Below, one piece after another: positions 23,248 to 35,523 of a stretch of DNA of 64,000 nucleotides (position 1 is the stretch's first letter; the number at the start of each line of letters is the position of its first letter). This DNA comes from Peromyscus leucopus (lineage: Eukaryota > Chordata > Mammalia > Rodentia > Cricetidae), in the NCBI RefSeq assembly GCF_004664715.2, contig NC_051070.1, positions 39,334,456-39,398,455 on the forward strand. Reading direction: 5' to 3'. A program made the position numbers and the translations under genes. Under the pieces are notes generated by a model. The model had not been told where the DNA came from. It made no database searches and saw only the letters and a list, made by a program, of their open reading frames with translations.

Positions 23248-23760
23248 TTTGTAGCATTAAGGTTTCATGGGCTTTTCCCTGTGCAATTAGGCATGTTAGT
23301 TGATGTTATCCTTTCTCCTTGTTCAGCTCATGTTTGTGCAGTGATACTGGTGAGATCTTATGGGTGTAGCTTCTGATGTTCTGATGTTGGGAACAGAATC
23401 TCACAGCAAACTTCCTGATTCTTTGGCTCTTACAGTCTTCCTCCCTGCCCTTTTACAATGTTCCCTAAGCCTTAGGTCTGGTGGATATTTGTAGATGCAT
23501 CCAATAGGACTGCGAGCCAAAACTGCATTTTGATTGGTTGTATGTTTCTGCAGTAGTCTTTATCTGTCAAGTTTTCTTGATGGGGGTTAAGATGACAATT
23601 ATCTGTAGGAATAAAGATAAATGTTTATAGATTGCTATAAGAAATTATGCAGATTAAGGAAATTTGAGATTGTAGATTATCCTCTAGACCTTTAGGTTGG
23701 TACAACATCCTTTCATTCTTGTTTGCACTTTTTCATTTGAGACTAGGAACAGGCAGCTCT
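22885..23760 (-). mobile_element. Older rodent L1 3' end, minus strand
   Basis: 'gcagaccacttgccactgaac', 'ttggcatgctcttccc', 'cttgttcagctcatgtttgtgcagtgatactgg', 'agcttctgatgttc', 'gattctttggctcttacagtcttcc' and 'gcattttgattggttgt' occur in the order of an older rodent L1 3' UTR in reverse. A TC microsatellite (23177-23247) has expanded within it. Confidence 0.7.
23177..23247. repeat. TC microsatellite
   Basis: About 70 bp of nearly pure TC. It creates an open frame coding for a Ser-Leu repeat that is not a gene. Confidence 0.9.
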
Positions 23761-23894
23761 TAAATTTGTGACTGTTAATTTAAGTGACATATTCTCTTGG
23801 TGTCTCTAGATTTCAATTCCTTATTAAAAACAATTATTTTCATTTCTGTGCATATGGGTATCCTATGTGTGTGTGTTTATATGTAGCACATACT

Positions 23895-24085
23895 TGAAGG
23901 TGTCAGCACAGACCAGAAGAGGAAAATAGATGATTTCTACCTGGAGTGACAGGTGGTTGTGAGCCCCTGAAATACATGCTCAGGGCTAAACACAGATACC
24001 CTGCAAGAACAGTCGGTGCTCTTAACTACTGTGCCATCAGTCTTAACTACTGTGCCATCTTTCTAGTCTTCAATTTTTTTCTCAT
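23895..24085 (-). mobile_element. B2-type SINE, minus strand, with an internal duplication
   Basis: 'cagaccagaagaggaaaatagatg', 'gacaggtggttgtgagcccc', 'gcaagaacagtcggtgctcttaactactgtgccatc' is reversed B2. A 19-bp segment at 24020-24038 is repeated at 24041-24059, which is not part of the normal element. Confidence 0.75.
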
Positions 24086-24120
24086 CAGTTTTTTTTTATT
24101 ATGGAATGCCTTGATGTATA

Positions 24121-24555
24121 TTATTGTTTAGATATTGTCTCCCCAAAATTGATGTTGGTTGATTTCCCGTTGAAGCAATGTAGGGTTTTTGAGGAATAAT
24201 TGGATCATGAAGGTGCTGACTTTTTATCATTATGTTATTCCACTGAGTGTTTCTAGCTGATTGGGTGATGACAAGGTAAGGACTAATTGAAGGAAGTAAT
24301 TGAATTCAATACATTGAAATGATGCATTTGGCATGTTCCCTTTCCTCTATCTCCTGACAACTCTAGTAAGACAATCCCTAATGTCCTGCCATGTTCTAAT
24401 GCCATGATGTTTTTTCTCTCACACAGGTTTAAATATAGTGGATAGAGCCTACCAAGGACTAAAATTGCTGCATCTGTGAAACTAATCTTTTTCTTCTTTC
24501 CTTAAGTTGTTGTCCTCTGGTATTTTATTACAGTGGCAGAAAACTTACTAGCACA
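24121..24555 (+). mobile_element. MaLR-type (ERVL-MaLR) solo LTR, plus strand
   Basis: It opens with a ttattgtttagatattgtctcccc segment and ends '...cagtggcagaaaacttactagcaca'. Both are diagnostic of mammalian apparent LTR retrotransposons of the MST/MLT type. Exact 5-bp duplications gtata (24116-24120 and 24556-24560) flank it, the TSD length of the ERVL/MaLR class. A 5' TG seems to have changed to TT. Confidence 0.75.
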
Positions 24556-25402
24556 GTATAGATATCTGCATCTATTCTATTTAATATTAATTGAGCATAT
24601 GCGATTCATCATTTATTCTTTTTCATTAATTTCAAGAACAATTCAACCATTTGTCAGCAGATTTTATTTTTTATCATTCTCTTTCTGTCCCCCATCTCAC
24701 AGATATACCAATGAGTTAAATAGTTTCCAGCATTTCTTAGTAACTATTTTCTTTCTAATTTAAAATTTGTCATTTGAATCATGATAATTCTGAACTCATT
24801 TTAGGTTTACAAATTTGCAGGAAACTTCTTGGTGTAGACTTTGTCCAACTTTATTTTCACACATTACCTTTACTGTTACCACACATAGTTGTACAATGTC
24901 CTGAGAATGTAATATCCTGAGCTAGGAATAAACTGCTAAGAAACCTGAGACAGCCAGCTCTTCCATCTGTAGGAAATGTTAGTGTCAAAGTAGAGAGGAA
25001 TTTGATGGAGCAACCTAGGCCTTTTTTACTTTTGAAACAGGATTTACTTTAAAGATTTTCTCAGTGACTCACGGGATTTCTGAGTTCTGTTCCTCAAGTA
25101 ACTTTTGAGGTTTTCAGCAATCATGCTAGTTGGACATGGACATTCAAGACCCCATCTGCTCTGAGACGTAGTCTTGAGCCTTAGGTCTATATTTGTTCAG
25201 ATGTTTAGAGCAATTGTTCTCCTTGCTGTCTGTCTCTAGGTAATTTAGACTATCTCGTATTTTTTGTTTAAATGTTGACACATCTTTGACAACTCATGTT
25301 AGTCACTATCACCCTGTTTACCTTGTGTGTGTTGTATAATTGTGAACTTGTTCATTCCTGTCCAGTAATGTGTGGGTGCACATGTATGCATGAGTATTCA
25401 TT
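24556..25402. other. No recognisable gene
   Basis: Moderately AT-rich. A 76-codon frame (24533-24763) overlaps the LTR end and is not credible as a gene. I see no clear repeat. Confidence 0.35.
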
Positions 25403-25672
25403 TGTATGTGGAGGCTAGGGGCCAAATTCAGTTTCATCCTCTATTGCTCTCCACCTTCTTTTTTTCAATCAGAGGCCATCACTGAACTTGCTGCTCATAA
25501 CTGGGCAAGACTAACTTTCCAGAAAACTTGAGGAATCCTCTATCTCTGACCCTTAGCACTGTGATTACACATGTGTATCATCATAAATGCTTTTCACATG
25601 GGTACTGGGGTACAAATTCAGGTCATCATGAAAGCTGCCAGTGTGTTATCTGATCTATCTTGCCAGCTTCCT
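25403..25672 (-). mobile_element. B3/B2-type SINE, old, minus strand
   Basis: 'tgtatgtggaggctaggggcc', 'ctgtgattacacatgtgtatc', 'actggggtacaaattcaggtcatc' and 'ttatctgatctatcttgccagc' give the same reversed layout as the SINE at 14345-14602. It is strongly diverged. Confidence 0.6.
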
Positions 25673-27463
25673 ATTTGTCATTTTGTTGCTGATAGAGCAT
25701 ACGCCGAAACAACTCTATGTAGTTAGTTTAATTTCAGGCTTCAGATTTTGCCAATAGGGCTATTACTCACACTTTTGCTTGTTTATATCTTTAGGACTTT
25801 GTCTATCCTGCTGGGGACTGAGTATAAGAGCGTTATCTATTCTGCTCCATTGTACTTTCCTGCACTCTAACATTCACTATATGAAGCAGATAAGGATATG
25901 AGATATATCCCCATCTGCCATACCTTGAAGGAAAATTAGAACTAAACCTCGAATTTGGTGAAGAAGAGCCCTATTTTCTTCACAGCATCTCCTCAAAATA
26001 GAGTTTCTACCATGCTGTTCTGAAGAAAAGGATTGGAATGGCTGTGACTCAAGTGTTGTGGAGTCACACTGTTCTTATTGAAATTTAATAGATATCTTAA
26101 ATTGATGTTTTTCCCATTTCCTATATGTCATGAAGAATTTCAATTGCTTTATTTTATTACAACACTCACCAGTAATTTTTTTCTTTTAGTTAAGTCCTCT
26201 ATCACCCTCTAACACTGAGATTCTCGAGGTCCAAATATTTTTACTTTGCTTATGAAATAGAAAATTAATAGAAAAATCCAATAGGTCTAAACTATCTATC
26301 ACTTTAGATTTTCTTTTTTCATTTCCAAGATAAACTTGCTGATGTCTACTTAATCCACTATTTAAATACTTTTAGTTGCTGCATTTCTCCACTTCTTTTA
26401 CTCTTCTAGGTACCCACTCGTGAATTAATAAGGGAGCATTGCAGATTCTCTGAGCTCATTCTTTAATCCAGTGTTCACTTAAATTTTATAAATATTTATT
26501 AAATTAAGTGCCTTTAGAAACGTTGCCTTCTATGTAATAATGTATCTTTCCATTGTTTTTATTTTTCCTGTCGAAATTATAAAAACAAGTAGAAAATAGA
26601 ATAGACTTATTGTACTTATGTAATCTGTTAAATGTTTATATTGTACCTTGTAATGCGTCCACTTTATTAATAACAGAAAACTGAAAGAAAAGTAGGATGC
26701 TTATCAACACTATATATGTTACTCTTTTGGAGAAGATAGTGGTTTGGAGAGAAAAAGCACAATTTTCTTTGCTTCTTTAAAAGTGCTCATATTTTATTCT
26801 TCTTGAAATTAAAAAACAGCTCCTATAAGACTACCTTCAGGAATTGTTTCACCTCTCAGGATATGAATGACAAATCTGAGGCAAAGAGAAATGCTCATTT
26901 TTTTTCTTCAGGAAAGAGATTGTAATAAATTAAAATGAGTAAGTTTTTGACAACTTAGCAATTTCAGTTTACAATGACAAATTAACACTATTTTGTTCAA
27001 TATTAATCTAGAATTTAACAAAATTACTGATTCTTTTCCTTTGGTAATATTTTAATATAGGTTTATATGTTTATAATAGATATGTAATTAATATAACATG
27101 ACATCAGTGGAATTTTAAGAAACCTGAAATGGCAAATATTGTCCTCACTGGTCACTTGTAAGAAAAAAGTCTCAGAAATATCAGTGCCCCCTAAAAAATT
27201 ATTTATTGATCATGTGAAGATCTACAAAGTTTCTAATTGCAGATAGTGGTATTGTTCATTGTGAAGTTTGATAGGGAAAATGTATAACATATCCTGTTTT
27301 TGACATGCTTTTGATTTATATTCGTGCATAATTTCCAAGAATACCAAAATCTAAATGCTAGTTGCATAACTCAAGGAAAATAAAATAAATTAGACCAACA
27401 GTTGTTGACTTTATCACAGTTTGTTCTTCAATGGCCCAATTTTCAGAAAAAGAAATGCCAATT
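25673..27463. other. AT-rich stretch without recognisable genes
   Basis: No open frame of note apart from overlapping frames starting at 27402-27421. I see no repeat I can name in about 1.8 kb. Confidence 0.35.
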
Positions 27464-27563
27464 GTCTACATTTCAGTGTGTACCTTCCACAGGAGATGGA
27501 AAAAATACTGATGGTCTACATTTCAGTGTGTACATTCCACAGGAGCTTGAAAAACAATGTGTT
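27464..27563 (+). repeat. Tandem duplication of a 50-bp unit
   Basis: The segments 27464-27513 and 27514-27563 both begin gtctacatttcagtgtgtac and continue 'ttccacaggag' with few differences. Each copy is adjacent to the next with no gap. Confidence 0.85.
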
Positions 27564-27599
27564 TCATTGCTGCCATTTATATGATTCTGAGTGGATGAA

Positions 27600-27886
27600 A
27601 TTATCAAAATATCACAAGAGCCTGACAGAATCTTTTCTCTGAAACTTCACAAATCAGGCCTCCATTGTCTGTATTTCTTAAAGCATGCTTAAGCTCCAAG
27701 CTGCCATTGAAAAACCCATTAAAATCTAAGTATTCAATGGCTTCTCAGGTCCAAAGTTCAAAGTGCTTCCATAATCTTCATATAAACCACATGATCTGGT
27801 CTGTAACAGCAACATTTAACCTTTTGGGTACCAACATCTATTCTAGTTTTCTTATTTATTCATTTATTCACTCACTTTATTTATTT

Positions 27887-27926
<40 letters not shown>

Positions 27927-28270
27927 TTGCTTGATTGATTTTGCTGCAATAAACACCATGACCAAAATAACTTGGGGAGTAAAGATTTTATTTCAACTTA
28001 CATGCTACAGTCCATTACTCAGGAAAATGTAGGTCAGGAGCTCAAGACCGGAATCTTGAGGCAGTAACCAAATTGGAAACTACAGAGGAATGGAATTCAT
28101 TGGATATCTAGCTTGCTTTCAGGCTTACATTCAGTTATTGTCCACAGTGGCTGAACCCTCTTACATCAATTAGCAATCAAGAAAATTGCCTCTGCAGGCC
28201 AATATGATGGAGGTAATTCTTCAGTTAAGGTTTGCTCCCTGATCAAAAGTAAGAGTCAAGTGATCATAGA
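27600..28270 (+). mobile_element. Rodent repeat, family E (with upstream related segment)
   Basis: 27940-28270 has the 'aataaacaccatgaccaaaa', 'acttggggagtaaag' and 'ttatttcaacttac' signature, with 'gcaggccaatatgatggagg' near its end. 27600-27850 ('gcctgacagaatcttttctctgaaacttcac', 'aggcctccat', 'ccaaagttc') is a segment I recall being linked to this repeat. A TTTA microsatellite lies between. A second copy of the main part is at 44195-44562. The family name is unknown to me. Confidence 0.5.
27872..27929. repeat. TTTA microsatellite
   Basis: About 14 tetranucleotide units, nearly pure. Confidence 0.9.
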
Positions 28271-31048
28271 CTTAAGCCTCTGGATTGTAAACAAAAATAA
28301 ACTATTTTTTGTTTCAGTTATTTTGTTGCAGTGATGAAACTCTACTGTATTCTTTAAGTTAGGTATTGGGCCAAATAGAAATTTCATGTCTCAAATCAGT
28401 GAATTCTTAATTTTGATCCATTCTTTCCTCTTTCCCTGTTTTCTATGTTGTTGGAATATTGTTAAACACTTAGCACTATATCAATGAAATGGTTTTCATA
28501 AAAAGATCTTATTTTGTGCCTGAAATGACAGGACTTGAGAGCTAGGGGTAAGAAGTTGCTAGTTCAAGGCCTCTGGACTAATAAAAGGGACTGTCCTAAA
28601 AACATTCATACACTAAGATGCATGAATATGGGTGAAAAACTATAACTTATGAGTATGTTCATGAGCTTGAAAATCTATATTTTCCTAATGTGAGTGAGAT
28701 TTTTTTTTTTAATTCTCTAACTACTTTGATAAAAGAAAGGGTAGCTATGGGACATTTCACTGTTGAACGACAAATTATGACTAGTCTAGAGTAGAATGAA
28801 ACTGGTAATCAGCAAGTCAGTTACTTTTCATGATTAAGAAACAGAAATGGACATTTTTCTTTCTCTCATACCTCTAAAATTAATTTTGTAGTTTCTCAAA
28901 AGGTAGAAATGCCTTTAAATCTGGTACATTATCCATGTTTTCTCATGGAGAGTTCAAAAGGAAGTTTATGAACAAAGCAAGGTATATGGAAGATAATGAC
29001 TTTTATCTTCCCCAGTCCTCATAAAGGTCTCAAAATGGATGAAAATCATTGTTTAATATTTAGTTTTCCATGTCTGTGGTGGGTAAGTGAGGCTGCTTAT
29101 GTTTCCATAAGGATAGGGTGTCAGATCTTGCTGAATTACAAGGACATCTGGGTTTGTGAATTCAGTGCTGGGTCTGAGCTCCAGCCCCCAGAAATGTACC
29201 TACAAGTGATCTGAAGTGTTGAACAATATCTCCAACTTTTCCTGTTTGTTCTAATTATAGCATGCTGGCAATGAAGTACTATTCTTACCAAATGTAACAG
29301 TGCGATTGGAATGGTAATTTAAAAAAGAAAGAATGGGAGACTTCTAAGCTATTGGCAGAAAATCTATTCTGGTGAGCTATACAGTGTATTGCTGTGGCAA
29401 TAAGACGGAGCTATAGTAATGTCAAGTGGGAAAAGAGCTGTCAACTTTTTATAAACTGTAGGAATAACTTCTTTATCACCAGAGCATTGCATTGTCTCGC
29501 CACTTAACTTTCATAACTTTGTCTTCTTTTGAACTATTTAATTTCTTATTATGATCTTGAGTGCTTGGCAGTGAGATGCATATAAAATGACATAATGGAC
29601 CTTTTATGGGCTATTTGACGAGTGATCTTTGAACTCATATTGCTAAGTGGTCTGTGCAAAAGCAAGACATTTTATAACAATTTTTAAAGCAATCTGCATC
29701 TCAAAAACCAACCTGATAGTGTTTTTATTGGTTCTAGTAGGATATTATACATTGTTAAATTTTAAAAAATGATATGAGAATCTGTCAAGTTTAGAAAGAA
29801 ACCATTATGTTCCTTTGAGGTCACCAACCATAAATTTCATGGCTGAGTTCTGGTATATTACCTTTCTCACATTCATTTTGGTTGTACTCTCGGGTTCTGT
29901 AAGGTTTCAGTTTAAGCAAACTGGCAATGTGAGTATAGTCCAGATGGACTGTTTTAAACAATGAAGCCATAGAATGAATTATACTAACACAGGAAAGGAT
30001 TGGGGTTTGTATCAGTTTCACATACGCACTTGTCAGAGCTTTTGCCCTCACAGTGATTAATAGATCCTATGTTGTATGAATTCCATAGTACCATCCCCTT
30101 GAATGTAACGGTTTCTTTTGTTCTTCATACAAATAGAATATGGCAAAGGGGATGGGATAACCTTTTTGATTATGTCATATAATATGACAAAGTGACAGAA
30201 TGCCACTTAGATTATATTGCAGTAAGACACTGCCCTAGCAGATTGAAGCTCTAGGTTCTTGTGGGTTAGATGAAGGGACAGCTACATTGCAGAATTCACT
30301 TATCAATGACTTGCCTGAGCACCTTTGAAATGCTCACCAACAAGGAAATTCCAGTGAACAGCATGCAAATTTGGAGACTTCAGTCAGTATCTATTTCCTA
30401 CAGACTGAAGGACAGCTATATCTTCATAAGGAAAATTATGATGAAAAATATGTGGATTCTATCTGCTTCACTATCCTCAGATTTGATAAGTGGACACAAG
30501 GGAAGATGAAACAGAGATGCTGGCTTGCTGTCCCTTAAAGCTGCCAAGCCATAGGCAAAGAGAGTATAAATTAGATTAGTGCTATAGAGCCTTTCTTGTC
30601 ATCTAAAACTTTGGAATTCATATGAGAAATCAAACAGTGAGAAGGGATTGATGCAGAAATAATAAAAGTTATTCTTTCATGTCTGGTCTATAATGCAGAG
30701 GAAGGGAAAAATCTATGGATATATAGCCATATACCTTAGTAATGACCCATTGAAAGAAATGTAAGAATAAAAAAAAAATTATCTCATGTCTGAATTTTTT
30801 AGATTGGGAAAAACTTTTAAACAAGAAATTATAAAGCCTCTTCCACCTGGCTTTTGTGACTGTTGAACATGTTGGAGGTGGGATCAATCTGAGTGCCATG
30901 TAAGTTAAAGAATTGTGTAGAGTAATTGCTCATCCGTCTTTAAGAAAATGGCATATATAGTCTGAGACAAGATGGGTGAAATTGCACTCTGGTGGACTAG
31001 CTTTTACAAGACTTAGGAACCCATGATTATCACAGATGAAGGCCCCTA
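28271..31048. other. Mostly unrecognised sequence
   Basis: About 2.8 kb without a gene I can support. Short frames at 28996-29214, 30270-30509 and 30669-30899 show no domains. The part from about 30200 onward might belong to the ancient ERV suspected at 33.2 kb, but I see no diagnostic motif here. Confidence 0.35.
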
Positions 31049-31404
31049 TGTAGCTGGAGTTTTCTCCAGTCCTGCCCCAGCCCGCAGCTGCTCAGACCCA
31101 AATAAACATACAGACACTTATATTAATTAAAACTATTTGGCCTAATGGTTTCTTGCTAGCTAGATCTTACACTTAAATTAACCCATAATTCTTATTTATG
31201 TTTATCCATGTGACTTGGTACCTTTTCCCAGTTCTGCCTTCACATCTTGCTTCCTCTGTGTCTGGCTGGTGACTCCTGATTCAGCCTCCTTTTCTCAGAA
31301 TTCTCCTGTCTTTTTATCCCACCTATGCTTCTTGCCTGGCTACTGGTTATTTATTAACCAATCAGAGCAACACATTCACAGCATACAGAGCAATATCCAC
31401 AGCA
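31049..31404 (-). mobile_element. Solo LTR, family C, minus strand
   Basis: On the minus strand it runs from TGCTGTGGATATTG to CCAGCTACA. It shares 'tgcctggctactgg' and 'ttattaaccaatcagagcaacacattcacagcatac' (reversed) with the LTR at 11384-11767. Flanking 6-mers ccccta (31043-31048) and ccctta (31405-31410) differ at one base, consistent with a TSD. Confidence 0.8.
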
Positions 31405-33159
31405 CCCTTATTGATCTCAGTTACTATAAGACAATAGAAGAAAAACGGGAGTTATTGATAGAACTGGACATATAAGAGGTAGTACTTGAAGTCCAACACC
31501 CTGGGCCCAATAGGACTGTATTTTCAGGAGAATTAAGAAAGTAATTCTTCATGGATCTTGGGACTGGCATGGGGATTCATTGGCTTTTCTGGGTCTCCTG
31601 GAGGGATATGATCTTTATAAAGTAGGAAAAGCTTGAGAAGATCTGAATTATTTAAGCCAGATTGTAAATCAGGTTATTAAAGTGCTCAATTACCATATAT
31701 CCCAGAGTATACATGTTAATTTCTCCTCTTCAAGATAACATGCTAGTAATAGAAGTTTTGCACATCACTATTGGATAACTTCATCTGAGAGCACAAACCA
31801 TAAAGACAGTCATTTCTGACTTGGAGAGATGCAAACCTGAAAATTTGATTACCCAATGTAGAGTGATGTATTTCAAAGAGTATGGACTCCCTGGGTGCTG
31901 GGACAAATTTCAGAGACATCAAGAAATTATAAAAGGTGGAAAGTATTTGTCCCATCTGAAGTTTTTCCATGAGCTGGGTCTCAGAAGCCTGCAAATCAAC
32001 CAGAGGGATCCTGAGAAATAACTGTGGTATGTGGAGTATTAAATAAGCTAGTGACCAAAATCCCACTCCCATCCATGCTACTGTGCTCAGTATCATTTTC
32101 TGACAGAATAGTTAATACCTTTGATGGAATAATTTTAGCATCTATTGACCATTGATAAATCCCCTTTCTTAGCATATCCTAAGCTGATGCATACCAAGAT
32201 GAATTTTCATTCACCTGGAAGGATGATACATTTGAGGATGCTCACCCAGGCTTTTTCTTTGTTAGCCTGCCCACCTTCTGTGTATATATATATATACAAG
32301 ATGCATGGTCCAAGCATAGCTTTCAAATTCTCAGGAGCAATATGGTCAAGTAAATCCATGTATGATACTTTACATGGTTAATGAAAATCCTAAAAGGGCC
32401 TATTCTTGTAAATGTAAATCAGCTGCCTATTCTTGAGGCTCTGCTATCAGCATATTTTCACACTCCACTTTGCCAGAGTTACAATTCCTTTGCATAAATT
32501 GATAAAAAGGGGTGCTATAAAGAATTTTGATAGAGGAGTTTAAAAGAGTTTTGAGCAGCCTTAAATATTTGGAGGCTAGACTAATCAGCTGTGTGTCCCA
32601 GCAGCTTTAAGTTCCTCCATGGCACCAGCACATCAGATGGCTATAGCTAGCACTATGGAAATCCCTGCCTCCAAGCAAATAGTTATAACAGAGTACCAGC
32701 ACAAATCAGTAGAAATGGGCAGAATATCAGTTTGTAGCATTTGGAAAACATTTTCTAGTTGTATACAAAACATTACAACAGTGTAATCCATCACAGGATC
32801 CACTTCACCAATGGTGAAGACAGTTTATCCCATAAAGGGTTATATTGAAGGTCTCCTGGCCAAGCCTACCTCTGGGCAGTACAGAATCCAACCATCTAAA
32901 GTGGTTTTCATATTAACAAAAATATTGTGTGGTGTCTACAAGCCAAGATATCACTGTGATGTAAAATCTTCTGAGAATTGGGTCCTTCCAGGCCACTGAG
33001 ACTCTAGCAATAATTGACCTGAACCATCAATCCAGAACAAATATTGAAAAGGATACCATCTATTCCTGTCAATGCCTGGTGTGCAACAGTCCAAGTAGAG
33101 AGAGCAGTTACATATAGATTTCTGCAACAATATAAATGAACATCAACACCATGAGGCTT
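31405..33159. other. Unassigned; possible ancient ERV interior
   Basis: Frames such as 31821-32021 plus and 31743-32096 minus are not recognised. Because an RNase H-like stretch lies just downstream at 33160, this could be decayed pol of the same element, but I found no reverse-transcriptase motif. Confidence 0.25.
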
Positions 33160-33296
33160 GAGAGAGAAGGAACAAGAAACCAATGGGCAGAATTAAGAGC
33201 AGTATATGGAGTGGTATCTCATGTGGGTTTGCATTCCACAATCTATATTGATAGTTGGGCTATATGAAGAGGCCTGCATTTGTAGAAAGCTCAAGG
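33160..33296 (+). pseudogene. Ancient ERV-L-like RNase H remnant, broken
   Basis: One reading frame from 33160 shows NQWAELRAVYGVV and then TIYIDSWAI. This pattern, a WAELRAV block followed about 20 residues later by an (I/V)(Y)xDSWAx block, is characteristic of RNase H in class III (ERV-L-like) endogenous retroviruses. In-frame stops at 33265 and 33283 break it, so it is dead. Further ERV context is weak: a possible integrase-like WKID lies near 33700 in a different setting. No LTRs of the element were identified. Chance similarity is not excluded. Confidence 0.45.
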
Positions 33297-35320
33297 GTAG
33301 AAAGAAAAACTAGCAAATACTAGGTTTCTTACTGTGGTGTCAATAGACATGGAAGTCAACATATAATAGAATTGAATAGATTTGAGATTCATTTATAGTT
33401 TTATATATTTTTTATGTGGCATTTGATAGCTCAATGAGTCCAACATGAGAATGTACATGCCCTTATACAAATACAGGCTATCTGTTCTCAGGCACCATTA
33501 GAGCTTGTTTAATGGATTTGCACAAAGTCTCAGCATAGGGCAGCCAACATGGGCTTAATAACATAGTAAAGCAGCCAATATTCCTGTGCTACATTCTTAT
33601 AATATGCATCCTGTCTAAACATCCTGGGGACATTCCCACAATTCCTGCAAGAATTTCCATGCAAGTCAGCAATGGGTGAAAGTTCCAAGGTCTCATTCTG
33701 GAAAATCGACAGTGTTAGTTGTACTGATCTCAGAAACTCTGAGGTAGAATCAGGGAAAATGTGACATGATGTAAAGAGTGAGTGAGCTGTAAGAACAGCA
33801 AGTAAAGAGTTCAGTTCCCCCAAACACCCATCTGTGGATAGAAAAAGTCACTTCAGAATCTGTAACATAATTGATTGAAAATTGCAATGCCAAAGGTATA
33901 CAGTCTTTTTACAAGTTTATGGCTAGAGGGACTACTGAGACACACAAAAATCATCATGTCTGTTGTCATCGCTGTTGGTTCCATGTTATAAGAAGATTGT
34001 AAGATTCCCATCTCTAAAACTCTACACTTTGATTACAGGACATGAGGCACTCAAGCTGATCTGATCAGGGAGCCTCCTCCAAGCTGTTTCGATTTTTAGT
34101 GCTGGGAAGCTCAATACAGCCTTATAGAGGAGAGTTGTTATACTAGCAACCCCATTTTCTTATGAAAGTTAGGTTTTATACTTAGCATCCCAAACTACAA
34201 AGGCATACTGGTAGAATAGTATCAGAACTGGTTTAGGTATAACTAAATGTTTTCTGAGTAGACTTAAGCTATACACTACATGAGGAGAACTTTTGTTTGG
34301 TACTCTAAGCATAGCAAAGTTTTATGACAGGAGAGGTCACATGCCCTAGTTGGGAAGACACTGTTTTGCTAAATGCATTATGGGCCTATGAAAGGGCTTT
34401 CTATATATTTGTAGTTACCCATGGATTATTGTTGATGTTAACCCTGGTCCTGGAGAGAAGTGTGTTGTGTAGTGGAGGGGCATTCCTTCAGACTCATAGT
34501 TAGTCGAAATGTGTAGAATAAGAAACTACTGTGGCATAGTGTCCTAATGATCAGTGAGTGTATGAAGTGTGTGCAAATAATAAGACATCTCCATCACCTG
34601 CTCCAGATGTTTAGAGAACATGATGGAATGGGCAGGGTATAAATATGTGAAAACTCGAGGAAAGAGTAGAGTATTGTGTAGATACTGGACTTCAGTAGTC
34701 TGTCTTGGAAGGAAGGAGAGCAACTAAGGCTACTAAAAGGAAAATGGCAAGCACCATGAGGAGTAATTACTAAACAATTATTATAGAAGGAAAATTTTTG
34801 TCTGCAGTAGAGTCCCAGAATTGTTTGGGGAACTCCAATAATGAAAATTTGTGCATTATCAACCATGATGGGGTTGATTATTTGGTTATGAGAATGGACT
34901 GCCCAAATACCCAGGCTTCTTCAAGTAGCACCAATAAATCATTTATTTGCCAAGCTGGAATAGAGAAAAATCTTCCTTTAGGCTGCTGTCTGTGCACTAT
35001 TGGTGCAAACTAAATACTTTTTCATAGTTTCTCACTAAAATCCACACAATACAGACCATGATAGACAATGGGCAACATCCTAAAGCATCTGGGAAATAGT
35101 CATCACTTTGGTTGTGCTCCCAAATGACAGTGAACCCTACCATCACCTTGATTGTAACCTCTGAGACTCTGAGAAGAGGGCCAATTTCAATTTGGCCTAG
35201 AAATTTCAGTGGACCTTTGGCCATTATTTTATGTCACAGTAAGTAGGTGCGTATCAGATATGGCTTCTCTGTTGTGAACTATCAAACCTCTTAACACCTT
35301 AAACCAAATAATCTCCTATT
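33297..35320. other. Unassigned; possible continuation of ancient ERV
   Basis: Short frames (33530-33823 minus, 34594-34866 minus, 34798-35013 plus, 34997-35224 minus) show no clear domains. I cannot separate decayed ERV from unique sequence. Confidence 0.25.
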
Positions 35321-35330
35321 GTATATTATT

Positions 35331-35340
35331 ATTATTATTA

Positions 35341-35371
<31 letters not shown>

Positions 35372-35513
35372 TTGGTTTTTTGAGACAGGGTTTCTCTGTG
35401 TAGCTTTACGTTTTTCCTGGAACTCACTTTGTAGACCAGCCTGGCCTCGAATGCACGGAGATCCGCCTGCCTCTGCTTACCGATTAAAGGCGTGTGCCAC
35501 CACCGCCCTGCTC
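35331..35513 (-). mobile_element. B1 SINE with expanded ATT tail, minus strand
   Basis: Reversed B1: 'tgagacagggtttctctgtgtag', 'tttttcctggaactcactttgtagacc', 'ctggcctcgaa', 'gagatccgcctgcctctgc', 'attaaaggcgtgtgccaccacc'. The (ATT)n at 35322-35371 forms its 3' tail. An exact 10-bp TSD, gtatattatt, flanks the whole unit (35321-35330 and 35514-35523). A short deletion removes part of the 'gagtgctggg' segment. Confidence 0.9.
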
Positions 35514-35523
35514 GTATATTATT

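Noticed and set aside
23106..23303. Ser-Leu repeat protein
   Set aside because: Translation of a TC microsatellite.
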